Assembly (NCBI GenBank): GCA_046730475.1
Contig: JBKPIY010000084.1
Span: 1-13,437 of the forward strand
DNA length: 13,437 bases
Direction: 5' to 3'
Source of the DNA: JBKPIY01 sp046730475
Lineage (GTDB): Bacteria > Actinomycetota > Thermoleophilia > Solirubrobacterales > 70-9
Shown: positions 1 to 6,932 of the stretch, one piece after another
Position numbering within the stretch: the stretch's first letter is position 1
How the letters are laid out: each line of letters begins with the position of its first letter
Notes under the pieces: generated by a model
Told to the model about the DNA's origin: nothing
The model's database searches: none
Seen by the model: the letters and a program-made list of their open reading frames with translations, nothing else
Made by a program: the position numbers and the translations under genes

Positions 1-1643
1 GCCTCCTGGTTGAACGACGACAGCGCCACCCGGGGGTTGAATACCTCGAGGATGTCGATCTCCTCGACCACCTTGAGAAGGTGCTCGTAGCCGGGAACCG
101 AGTGGAGCCGATCGAAGGGGTGGGGGACGTAGACCAGCCCCCCCTGGCGGCGGATCTCGCCGATCGTCTCGGCCATCGACATCCCGCGCTCGATCTTCTC
201 CTCGATGAAGAGGCCGATCACCTCTCCCTCGGTCGCGGTCTTCACCTCCTCGGCGACGATCACCTTGATCCCGCCGACCCGCTCGGCGAGCTCACGCGCC
301 TCCAGGGCGCCCGAGACCTCGTTGTGGTCGGTGATCGCGATTGCGCCCAGGCCGCGGGCCTTCGCCGTCTGCAGCAGCACCTCCACCGGGGTCGCGCAGT
401 CGGGCGAGTGGTCGGTGTGCATGTGAAGGTCGCAATGGATCGGCTCCCGGCCCTCCAGGCTCCGGCGAACGGCCGGGTCCCCTCCGGGGCGGTGACGGCG
501 GGCGACCAGGCGCCGGTAGACCTCCTCCACCTCGTCGGCGACCCTCGCCCAGCTTCGCTCCCGGGCGGGTGCCGCCCGGCGGCGCAAGTCCTCGCGCAGG
601 CCGGCGTCGGCCAAGAGCCGCGAGAGCTGGGCGGCGAGGGTGCGCCAGTCGCCGATCGGGAACAGGAGCCCTCGCTCGCCGTCGGAGGCGAGCTCCTGGT
701 AGATCTCGAGGTTCGAGGCGATCGGCACAGCGCCGGCGGCGAGCGCCGCCTGGACCATCGCGGGCGAGGTCCGCACCCCCCCGGAGGCAAAGCAGGCGAT
801 CTCGGCCCCGGCGAGAACGGCCTCGGGCTCGGCCTCACCCGGGCCCACCACCGTCACCCGCTCGCGCAGCCTGGCGCCAAGGCGGGAGCGTGCGTCCACG
901 GGCGACTCGGCCCACACGACCGCCTCCCAGCCGGGCAGCTCCAAGACCCGCCGCAGTGCCCGGGCGAGGAGGCGCAGCGCCCCTCGCTCCTCCTCGGCCA
1001 CATAGGCGACCCGCGTCACGCCCTCGCGGATCTCGGGGAAGGCCTCCGCCACCGCCGCCCCCGGCCCGATCAACTCGTAGGGCCCCGGAAAGAAGCGATC
1101 GAGGAGCTCGCCGGTGGCGGTGTACGACGCCGTCCTCGCGTCGATCCGCCCGAACAGCATCTCGACCAGGCCACGGGCGACCTGGGTGGAGAGGACCCGC
1201 TCAGCGGGCTCGTGGAACGAGGCGACGTTGAGGGAATGACTATGGCGAAGCGCGGCCGAGCCGGGGCTGGGAGCGAACGGATCGTGGACGTGGACGATGT
1301 CGATCGCGGCGGTCGCCAGGAGCTGCTCGAGGGTGCGACTCACATCCAGCGGAATCGGCGGAGGGCGCCGGCGGGGGCCGCTTGGAAGGGGGATCGCCTG
1401 GCCGATCGCGAGCACGCTGGGCTCGCCCCGCCCGAGGAGGGCGAGGGGCTCGCCGTCGGCCGCCCTGATCGCCCGACGAGAGTCCCGGATAGCGATCCGG
1501 GAGTCCGACGGGGCGGCGACCGCGATCCGGTGGCCGCGCGCGGCAAGCTCGACCGAGGTCCCGCGGATGAACTCGTTGATCTCGTGTCGGGACCCCCACG
1601 GTCGTGGAGACACGTGCACGATCGAGAGGGTCTCCTCGGCCAC
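1..1643 (-). CDS. Glycosyltransferase (GT4-like) fused to a PHP-domain phosphoesterase, C-terminus cut by window edge
   Basis: This minus-strand frame stays open for 547 codons from a GTG at 1643 to the left edge. Residues 1-390 read as a GT-B glycosyltransferase: the N-terminus 'LSIVHVSPRPWGSRHEIN' is a typical GT4 opening, and 'AALAAGAVPIASNLEIYQEL' followed by 'GLLFPIGD' matches the nucleotide-sugar half. From about residue 403 a PHP metal-dependent phosphoesterase domain begins, with the HxH motif (H407, H409), 'ITDHNE' (437-442), E465/E466, 'PHPFDR' (507-512) and 'FNPR'. The last PHP motif, usually GSDAH, would lie beyond the edge. The usual EX7E signature of GT4 enzymes is degraded around F285-Q298, so sugar-transfer activity is uncertain. 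No other start exists between the ino1 stop, 64 nt upstream, and this GTG, and no clear Shine-Dalgarno is seen. It is probably co-transcribed with ino1. The donor, the acceptor and the PHP substrate are unknown. The fold assignments are firm; the role is not. Confidence 0.85.
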   Translation of the reverse strand, partial: MAEETLSIVHVSPRPWGSRHEINEFIRGTSVELAARGHRIAVAAPSDSRIAIRDSRRAIRAADGEPLALLGRGEPSVLAIGQAIPLPSGPRRRPPPIPLDVSRTLEQLLATAAIDIVHVHDPFAPSPGSAALRHSHSLNVASFHEPAERVLSTQVARGLVEMLFGRIDARTASYTATGELLDRFFPGPYELIGPGAAVAEAFPEIREGVTRVAYVAEEERGALRLLARALRRVLELPGWEAVVWAESPVDARSRLGARLRERVTVVGPGEAEPEAVLAGAEIACFASGGVRTSPAMVQAALAAGAVPIASNLEIYQELASDGERGLLFPIGDWRTLAAQLSRLLADAGLREDLRRRAAPARERSWARVADEVEEVYRRLVARRHRPGGDPAVRRSLEGREPIHCDLHMHTDHSPDCATPVEVLLQTAKARGLGAIAITDHNEVSGALEARELAERVGGIKVIVAEEVKTATEGEVIGLFIEEKIERGMSMAETIGEIRRQGGLVYVPHPFDRLHSVPGYEHLLKVVEEIDILEVFNPRVALSSFNQE

Positions 1644-1707
1644 GGGGTGAGGATATTGACGCTCGAGCCCCGGGGCGAGGGGCGGGGGGCGGGGGTTCGC
1701 GCCTAGC

Positions 1708-2895
1708 TCAGGCCTTCGACCTCGGCCTCTTCTTCGCCTTCTTGCCCTCGCGGTTGCCCGCGGGGAGGCCGCGCTGGCGCGCGTACTTGGCGATGAACTC
1801 CTCCGTCATCTCCCGCGCGATCGAATCGGGCCGCTGGTTGTGGGGCGACTTCATCAGGTAGCTCGACGGCCCGTCGAGCTGGCCCTTGAGGCCGTGGTTC
1901 AGGGCCAGCTTGATGATCCGGACGGCGTCGATCACGATTCCGGCCGAGTTGGGCGAGTCCCACACCTCGAGCTTGAGCTCGACGTTGAGCGGCACGTCGC
2001 CGAACGCCTTGCCCTCGCAACGGATGTGGGCCCACTTCCGGTCGGTGAGCCACGGGACGTAGTCCGAGGGACCGATATAGACGTCCTCGGCGGGCAGCTC
2101 GTGGTCCATGATCGAGGTGACCGCGTTGGTCTTCGAGATCTTCTTGGACTCCAGCCGCTCGCGCTCGAGCATGTTGTAGAAGTCCATGTTGCCGCCGACG
2201 TTGAGCTGGCTGGTGCGCTCCAGGCGCACGCCGCGGTCGGCGAACAGCCTCGCGAGCTGGCGGTGGACGATCGTGGCCCCGACCTGCGACTTGATGTCGT
2301 CGCCGATGATCGGCAGGCCAGCCTCCTCGAACCGCCGGTCCCAGTAGTCCTCGCGGGCGATGAACACCGGCAGGCAGTTGACGAAGCCGACGCCGGCCGC
2401 GAGCGCCTGCTCGACGTACCACTTGGTCGCCTGCTCGGAGCCGACGGGCAGATAACAAACGAGAACATCGGTCTGGGTGTCCTGGAGGATCCCGACGATG
2501 TCGGCGGTCTCGCCCGGTGCCTTGGTGATCTTCTCCTTCAGGTACTTGCCGAGCCCATCGTGGGTCATGCCGCGGTGGACCTTGACGCCCAGCTTGGGGA
2601 CGTCGGAGAACTTGATCGTGTTGTTCTGGCCCGAGAAGATCGCCTCGGAGAGGTCCTTGCCGACCTTCTCGGCGTCGATGTCGAAGGTGGCGGTGAACTC
2701 GATGTCGCGGACCTGGTACCCGCCGAGGTCGACGTGCATAAGGCCCGGCACCTGCTGGGCGGGATCAGCGTCCCGGTAGTAGTGGACCCCCTGAACGAAA
2801 GAGCTCGCGCAGTTGCCGACGCCGACGATCGCGACGCGGACCTTCTCGTCCTGGGCGCCGTTGCGCCGCACGCCGTTCGCCCTTCCGTTGCTCAT
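1708..2895 (-). CDS. ino1: Inositol-3-phosphate synthase (myo-inositol-1-phosphate synthase)
   Basis: The 395-residue cytosolic, NAD-dependent enzyme converts glucose 6-phosphate to 1L-myo-inositol 1-phosphate, the first step of inositol synthesis. The NAD-binding turn 'VGVGNCASS' lies at 24-32. The family core 'GDDIKSQVGATIVHR' is at 198-212, 'LNVGGNMDFYNM' at 231-242, 'SPNSAG' at 314-319 and 'KSPHNQ' at 349-354. Length and motifs fit the short actinobacterial type rather than the longer eukaryotic one. The ATG is supported by a strong Shine-Dalgarno (AGGAGG on the minus strand, 2905-2910) 9 nt upstream. The last 20 or so residues form a Lys/Arg-rich tail (KKAKKRPRSK) beyond the catalytic core. 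The gene lies 61 nt downstream of a CDP-alcohol phosphatidyltransferase gene, which fits a phosphatidylinositol (phosphate) pathway. A dyad just before the ribosome-binding site may regulate it. Confidence 0.97.
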   Translation of the reverse strand: MSNGRANGVRRNGAQDEKVRVAIVGVGNCASSFVQGVHYYRDADPAQQVPGLMHVDLGGYQVRDIEFTATFDIDAEKVGKDLSEAIFSGQNNTIKFSDVPKLGVKVHRGMTHDGLGKYLKEKITKAPGETADIVGILQDTQTDVLVCYLPVGSEQATKWYVEQALAAGVGFVNCLPVFIAREDYWDRRFEEAGLPIIGDDIKSQVGATIVHRQLARLFADRGVRLERTSQLNVGGNMDFYNMLERERLESKKISKTNAVTSIMDHELPAEDVYIGPSDYVPWLTDRKWAHIRCEGKAFGDVPLNVELKLEVWDSPNSAGIVIDAVRIIKLALNHGLKGQLDGPSSYLMKSPHNQRPDSIAREMTEEFIAKYARQRGLPAGNREGKKAKKRPRSKA

Positions 2896-2910
2896 TGCTT
2901 GGATCCTCCT

Positions 2911-2935
2911 GTTTCCGAAGACTCAGTCCTGAAAC
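2911..2935 (-). promoter_or_regulatory. Interrupted dyad in the ino1 leader
   Basis: GTTTC (2911-2915) and GAAAC (2931-2935) form outer arms around an inner GACT-C-AGTC (2920-2928), giving a nested 25-bp dyad. It sits immediately before the ino1 Shine-Dalgarno in the 61-nt gap after the phosphatidyltransferase gene. It could be a repressor site, or a small RNA hairpin controlling ino1 translation or an internal promoter. The two arms' centres differ by 1 nt and the RNA stem would be weak, so a protein-binding site is the better guess. Function is inferred from position only. Confidence 0.35.
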
Positions 2936-2956
2936 CACACTCGCGGGCCGCGCGGG

Positions 2957-3631
2957 TTACACCTCAGGGGCGCCGTTCCCGGCGGCCGCGCCGGACTCGC
3001 CTCCCAGCGCCCGCAGCTCCCCACGGACGTGCCAGACCCGCTGTACGACGGTGAACCCGGTGAGGAGGGCCATCGCGTAGATCGCCGGCGCGAGGAGCTC
3101 GACGTCGAAGACGCCCGCTCCCTTGGCGAACACGAGCCCGGCGGACAGTATCACCACCCGGACGGGGCGGGTGGCGATCCCCACCTTGCACTCGACCCCG
3201 AGGGCCTCGGCTCGAGCGCGGGTGTAGGAGACCATCAGGGAGCCGAGGACGACGACTACGCATATCGCCGCCGCGAATGACTCGCCGGTGTCGGCGAATT
3301 GGAAGGCGACCGCGGTCAGCACCAGGCCCTCCTCGATCCGATCGAGGGTGGAGTCCAGGAAGGCGCCGAACAGGGTCCCCTTGCCCGAGGCGCGGGCATA
3401 GCGCCCGTCGAGGGTGTCCATCACCGAGCCGATGATGAAGGCGATCCCGCCGAGGAAGAAGTAGCTCTGCCAGACCAGGGCGGCGGCTGCGAGGTTGCCG
3501 GCCAGGCCCACCATCGAGATCGCGTTCGGGGTCAGGCGCGACTCGATCAGCCGGTTTCGGACCGCCGTCGAGAGGTCCTCGGCCGCGGTCGCAACCGGGG
3601 TCGCGGACCGCGGCCGCTCGCCCGGCGTCAT
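2957..3631 (-). CDS. CDP-alcohol phosphatidyltransferase, probable phosphatidylinositol phosphate synthase
   Basis: A 224-residue integral membrane enzyme. The diagnostic CDP-alcohol phosphotransferase motif D-x2-D-G-x2-A-R-x8-G-x3-D-x3-D is complete: D72, D75, G76, A79, R80, G89, D93 and D97. The N-terminal 'RLTPNAIS' (32-39) and about six hydrophobic segments also fit the family. These enzymes displace CMP from CDP-diacylglycerol with an alcohol. The neighbouring ino1 gene suggests the alcohol is inositol 1-phosphate, as in actinobacterial PgsA1-type enzymes, but other alcohols such as glycerol 3-phosphate cannot be excluded from the motif. The frame is open much further upstream, but that extension only reads through the preceding gene. 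The ATG at 3631 overlaps the preceding stop as ATGA, the usual translational-coupling arrangement, and gives a normal family length. Confidence 0.9.
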   Translation of the reverse strand: MTPGERPRSATPVATAAEDLSTAVRNRLIESRLTPNAISMVGLAGNLAAAALVWQSYFFLGGIAFIIGSVMDTLDGRYARASGKGTLFGAFLDSTLDRIEEGLVLTAVAFQFADTGESFAAAICVVVVLGSLMVSYTRARAEALGVECKVGIATRPVRVVILSAGLVFAKGAGVFDVELLAPAIYAMALLTGFTVVQRVWHVRGELRALGGESGAAAGNGAPEV

Positions 3632-4491
3632 GCGACCGCCGCCTCCGGCTGCGGCTCTACCCCGGGGAGCGGGGCGATCTCGGGCTCGGCCCGGAACGAC
3701 CACCGCGGTCGCACCCGCGCGAGCAGGGTGGCCACCCCCCAGGCAAGGGCGGCCGTGAGGGCCCCGAAGGCGAGGTCGAGCCAGAAGTGGTTTCCGCTGG
3801 TGAGCACGATGAAGGTCATCAGCACCGGGTAACCGAACCCGATCACTTTCAGGGCCCAGCCGCGCGACAGCTGCGCGAGCGAGAAGCCGACCACGATCGC
3901 GAGGCCGACGTGCATCGAGGGGACGGCGGCAAACGGGTTGAACCAGGGATCGCCGGGCGAGCTCAGCATGGTGTGGTTGCCGGTCACGGCCGCGGACGGG
4001 TCCATCCCGAGCGAGGCGATGAAGCGCGGCGGCGCGGTCGGGTAGAGGGCGTAGCCGATCAGGGAGATCGCCATCGCCGCGATCACCGTGTTGCGAACGA
4101 AGGGGAAGCTGCCGGGACGCCAGAAGTAGATCGTCAGGAGGCTCAGGCAACCGACCCGGAAGTGGAGATTGGCGTAGCCCCAGCGGGCCACCTCGGCGGG
4201 CCAGCCGGCGTCGATCGCCCAACCCTGGAGCGAAGGCTCGAACAGCAGGTGGAGCGAACGCTCGGCCGAGATCAGATCCCGGGCGTGGGCGAAGGAGGTC
4301 GCAGCACTGCCATCGACGGCGCCGCGCGCGTAGCGCCAGGCGTAGTAGGCGGCGGCGAGGACGAGAAACTGGAGCAGGAGGTCGAGCGCCCCGCGCGGGA
4401 GCAGGCGCGCTCGGAGCGCGGGGAGGTGGCGCACCGCGCCGCTCGATCGGCGGGCCGCGGTTCCCATCTCAGCCTGCGGCCGAGTCGTCAT
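3628..4491 (-). CDS. PAP2_3 (Aur1/Ipt1-like) membrane phosphatase/phosphotransferase, first paralogue
   Basis: A 287-residue polytopic membrane protein with about six hydrophobic segments and a cytosolic-looking N-terminus of about 35 residues. Its motifs are those of the PAP2 superfamily branch that includes inositolphosphotransferases: 'YPTAPPRF' (150-157), 'PSMHVG' (191-196, His194) and 'GNHFWLD' (233-239, His235 and Asp239). The paired His residues and Asp are the expected catalytic set, in which a phospho-histidine intermediate forms and the phosphate goes to water or to an alcohol acceptor. The gene overlaps the upstream membrane-protein gene by 23 nt and ends in the ATGA overlap with the phosphatidyltransferase gene, so the three should be made together. 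It could dephosphorylate phosphatidylinositol phosphate, or act as a headgroup transferase; the sequence does not decide. The ATG at 4491 lacks a clear Shine-Dalgarno. A second in-frame ATG lies at codon 9. Confidence 0.88.
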   Translation of the reverse strand: MTTRPQAEMGTAARRSSGAVRHLPALRARLLPRGALDLLLQFLVLAAAYYAWRYARGAVDGSAATSFAHARDLISAERSLHLLFEPSLQGWAIDAGWPAEVARWGYANLHFRVGCLSLLTIYFWRPGSFPFVRNTVIAAMAISLIGYALYPTAPPRFIASLGMDPSAAVTGNHTMLSSPGDPWFNPFAAVPSMHVGLAIVVGFSLAQLSRGWALKVIGFGYPVLMTFIVLTSGNHFWLDLAFGALTAALAWGVATLLARVRPRWSFRAEPEIAPLPGVEPQPEAAVA

Positions 4492-6052
4492 GCGAGCAGG
4501 ACGGGCCGCCGCTCAACAGCCGCCACGGCGCGTAGCGCACCCCAAGCTTGAGCGTCCCCGGCCGGTCGATGCTCACCTGGGTGAAGCCGCCGGGCGACTC
4601 CTCGACGCAGCCGGCGCCGTCCGTGACTGCCCAATAGGGAGTCCAGCGCACCCGGACCAGGGCGGTGCCGGGAGCGTTCGCCTTCAGCACGACGCCCTCG
4701 ACGGACAGCTTCACCAGGTGCGCGGCCCCGGTCGCCAGCGGGGTCGGGTTGAGAACGCGGTAGACCCGCCAGTTCCTGGTCCGGTAGACGAGTCGCAGGT
4801 AGGGGAGTCCCCGCTTGATCAGCTTCGCCTCCGCCTCGCCGGCGGAGTCGAGCGGCGCATGGGGGACGGCCACGAAGCCGACCGCGAGGTCGTCGAGCCA
4901 GTGGCGGTACTCGCCCGCGCCGAGGCGGTCCTGGTAGAAAAGCGGGTTCAGCTCCCGGTCGAGCTGGCGCTCCCAGCCACGGGCGATGTAGATCCCGCGG
5001 GGAACGTAGGTCGACTCCCAGTGATCGACCTCCGGCACCACCTCGACCCGGTACTGCTCGTGGCGGGTGGCGCCGCGCAGGTAGTCGCGCACCGGCGCGT
5101 AGTAGCTCGCCGTCGAGGTGTCCGCCTGGACACGGCCCAACATCCCGATCACCGGATACACCTGCCAGAAGACGATCACCGGCGCGATCACGACGAGCGC
5201 GAACCGCCTCCGGCTCCACAGGGCGCAGGCGAGCAGGGGTCCGAGGAGCAGCGCGCCCATCCTCGGGGCGTTGCTTCCCATCGGGGTCGCGATCACGTAG
5301 GCGGCGGCGAGGGCGAGGCCGTAGGCCGCGACTCCGACCCGGAGCATCCGCTCCTTGCGCGGCAGCGGGAGGAGGACGAGCGCGGTGGCGATCAGCGCCG
5401 GGTAGAGGGTGCTGAACGAGAACGGCTGGTCGCCGCCCTCCGGGAAAGCGAGGGCGACCGCGACCGTCGTCGCGATCGCCGCGGCCGCGAGCTCGAGGCC
5501 GGCTCGACGGCGCTCGGCGACCGAGTAGGCAATCCCGCCGAAGCCGAGGAACAGGGCCGCCACCGGGCTCGCGAGCGCGCAGAGGGCGGCGAAGGCGATC
5601 GCGCTCTTGCGGTAGCCCGCCTGCGAGCAGAGCACGGCCGCCAGGCCGATCGGGACACCGAGGGCGAAAGTCAGCCTGCCGGTGAACAGGCTGATCGACG
5701 CCCCGGCGGCGAACCAGACGATCCCGAGCCTGGCCGCCCGCCCCCACCGCCGGCCGGCGATCCCGGCGAACAGCAGCGAGGCGGCGAAGCAGGACAGCAC
5801 CCCGAGCATCCGGGGCCCGACCTCGGCCGCCAGCGGCGGGAAGAGGATGCTGTAGCCGGGGAGGTGGTGGCCTCCGAACCAGAGGTTGTCCCAGGCGGCG
5901 AAGCCCTCGCGCTGAAACAGCACGGTGCGGAACTGCTGGGCGGCGTGGTCCCCGGTGAGGGGATGGAGAACGAGATAGACGACGCTGAAGGCCGCGCTGA
6001 CCAGGGCCGGCTCGGCGTAGCGGCGGACCGTGGAGCCGGCCGGAAGCCTCAA
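4469..6052 (-). CDS. Polytopic membrane protein with extracytoplasmic C-terminal domain, possible GT-C-type glycosyltransferase
   Basis: About 527 residues if translation begins at the TTG at 6052. That codon overlaps the preceding gene's stop as TTGA. A GTG six codons upstream (6070) is an alternative. Residues 13-305 contain about eight or nine hydrophobic segments. A loop after the first one carries 'LTGDHAAQ' (32-39) and then 'WDNLWFGGHHLPGYS' (54-68). An acidic residue in the first outer loop, followed by a Trp/Gly-rich stretch, resembles GT-C glycosyltransferases that use lipid-linked sugar donors, but I cannot name a family. Residues 310-527 are hydrophilic, rich in Trp and Tyr, with only two cysteines (C482, C519), and look like a folded domain outside the membrane. 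The open frame extends to 6514, but that part is a shadow of the upstream PAP2 gene. It is sandwiched between two PAP2 paralogues, which suggests a lipid-processing partner. Confidence 0.75.
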   Translation of the reverse strand: MRLPAGSTVRRYAEPALVSAAFSVVYLVLHPLTGDHAAQQFRTVLFQREGFAAWDNLWFGGHHLPGYSILFPPLAAEVGPRMLGVLSCFAASLLFAGIAGRRWGRAARLGIVWFAAGASISLFTGRLTFALGVPIGLAAVLCSQAGYRKSAIAFAALCALASPVAALFLGFGGIAYSVAERRRAGLELAAAAIATTVAVALAFPEGGDQPFSFSTLYPALIATALVLLPLPRKERMLRVGVAAYGLALAAAYVIATPMGSNAPRMGALLLGPLLACALWSRRRFALVVIAPVIVFWQVYPVIGMLGRVQADTSTASYYAPVRDYLRGATRHEQYRVEVVPEVDHWESTYVPRGIYIARGWERQLDRELNPLFYQDRLGAGEYRHWLDDLAVGFVAVPHAPLDSAGEAEAKLIKRGLPYLRLVYRTRNWRVYRVLNPTPLATGAAHLVKLSVEGVVLKANAPGTALVRVRWTPYWAVTDGAGCVEESPGGFTQVSIDRPGTLKLGVRYAPWRLLSGGPSCSHDDSAAG

Positions 6053-6813
6053 GCCGTAGCAGGCCGCCACGACCAGGCGGCGGGCCGGACGCGGGCCAGG
6101 ACCACCGCCGCGGTGAGGGCAGCTACGGCGGCCACCAGCGCACCGGCGGCTGCATCGATCCAGTAGTGATTCGCGGTGAAGATGATCACGAAGAACACCA
6201 GCGGCGGGTAGGCGCACCAGAATACCCGCGTCAGCGTGTGTCGGGCGAGCAGCGCTCCGGGGATCGCGATCATCAGGGCGAAGGCGATGTGCATGCTGGG
6301 GATCGCCGCCCACGGGTTGACCAGGAGGCTGATCAGCCCGGTGTCGTGGTTCACCTTGGCGTAGTCGGTGATCGTGTCGACGAACCCATCGCCCGGGAAG
6401 AAGCGGGGCGGCGCGGTGGGCACCAGCAGGTACCCGATCAGGGCGAGCCCCATCGCGACCATGAACATGTTGCGGACGAAGTAGAAGCTCCGGTTCCGGT
6501 AAAGGTAGAGCCACACCAGGAAACCGACGGTGACCACGAAGTGGCTGTTCAGGTACATGAAGTTGGCGAAATCGACGAGCCAGCGGTGGCTGATCAGGGC
6601 GTGCTGCAGGCCAGGCTCGAACAGGGTGTGGGTGGCTCGCTCGAAGTCGATCACGTTGGCGCCGTTGGCGAACGCCTCGGCGCGCGCCCCGTCCGCGATC
6701 CCGCGGACCGTCTCATAGAACCCGTAGGCGAGCGCGAACATGCTGATCTGACGGACGGCATCGATCCCGCCCTGGGGAAGCCAGCCGTCGATTGTGGACG
6801 CGACACGGCGCAT
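6049..6813 (-). CDS. PAP2_3 (Aur1/Ipt1-like) membrane phosphatase/phosphotransferase, second paralogue
   Basis: A 254-residue membrane protein and first gene of the six-gene minus-strand run. It is a clear paralogue of the protein encoded at 3628-4491. Shared motifs are 'FERATHTLFEP' (57-67, against 'AERSLHLLFEP' in the other), 'VPTAPPRF' (131-138), 'IPSMHIAF' (171-178, His175) and 'ANHYWID' (214-220, His216 and Asp220). The catalytic His/His/Asp set is intact, so both copies should be active. It lacks the longer basic N-terminus and the Pro/Glu-rich C-terminal tail of its paralogue. The ATG at 6813 lies only 7 nt after a TACAAT -10 element, so the mRNA is probably leaderless; no Shine-Dalgarno is present, which agrees. 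The stop overlaps the next gene's TTG start. Its substrate is unknown. Confidence 0.88.
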   Translation of the reverse strand: MRRVASTIDGWLPQGGIDAVRQISMFALAYGFYETVRGIADGARAEAFANGANVIDFERATHTLFEPGLQHALISHRWLVDFANFMYLNSHFVVTVGFLVWLYLYRNRSFYFVRNMFMVAMGLALIGYLLVPTAPPRFFPGDGFVDTITDYAKVNHDTGLISLLVNPWAAIPSMHIAFALMIAIPGALLARHTLTRVFWCAYPPLVFFVIIFTANHYWIDAAAGALVAAVAALTAAVVLARVRPAAWSWRPATA

Positions 6814-6820
6814 GTTGACG

Positions 6821-6826
6821 ATTGTA
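6821..6826 (-). promoter_or_regulatory. -10 element (TACAAT) of the minus-strand operon, leaderless
   Basis: Read on the minus strand, TACAAT is followed by CGTCAAC and then the ATG of the PAP2 gene. The 7-nt spacing places the transcription start on the A of the start codon. No convincing -35 hexamer is seen 16-18 nt upstream, as is common for actinobacterial promoters with a TANNNT -10 box. The surrounding 60 nt is visibly more AT-rich than the neighbouring genes, which supports a promoter region. Confidence 0.55.
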
Positions 6827-6919
6827 TTTCACGACCGGTAAGAACAGCCTTGCAATCCGTCACATATCGGGATTGGAGCCGTCGTTCCGGGCGCGGACGC
6901 CCGGGGGGCAACGTGGCAA

Positions 6920-6925
6920 TATCCT
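6920..6925 (+). promoter_or_regulatory. -10 element (TATCCT) for nth, leaderless
   Basis: TATCCT fits the TANNNT pattern and ends 7 nt before the in-frame GTG at 6933, exactly the spacing seen for the divergent gene on the other strand. This is the main reason for choosing GTG 6933 over the earlier in-frame ATG at 6822. No -35 match or Shine-Dalgarno is seen. A single hexamer in GC-rich DNA is weak evidence. Confidence 0.35.
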
Positions 6926-6932
6926 CGGCCCG

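Noticed and set aside
81..1706. 541-residue open frame on the plus strand
   Set aside because: It is antisense to the GT-PHP gene, has no recognisable domain, and has the Gly/Arg/Asp/Pro-rich composition typical of shadow frames in GC-rich DNA. The minus frame shows clear motifs.
1840..3054. 404-residue plus-strand open frame
   Set aside because: It is antisense to ino1, whose motifs are unmistakable.
3632..4222. N-terminal extension of the CDP-alcohol phosphatidyltransferase frame
   Set aside because: The extra 197 codons are an out-of-frame reading of the PAP2 gene. The ATG overlapping its stop gives the family's normal length.
4490..6166. 558-residue plus-strand open frame
   Set aside because: It is antisense to the polytopic membrane protein, is rich in Arg/Gly/Glu and has no hydrophobic or catalytic pattern.
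6822..6932. Earlier ATG start for nth at 6822
   Set aside because: It lies inside the divergent promoter region, overlaps the opposing -10 element, and adds only low-complexity residues with no family match.
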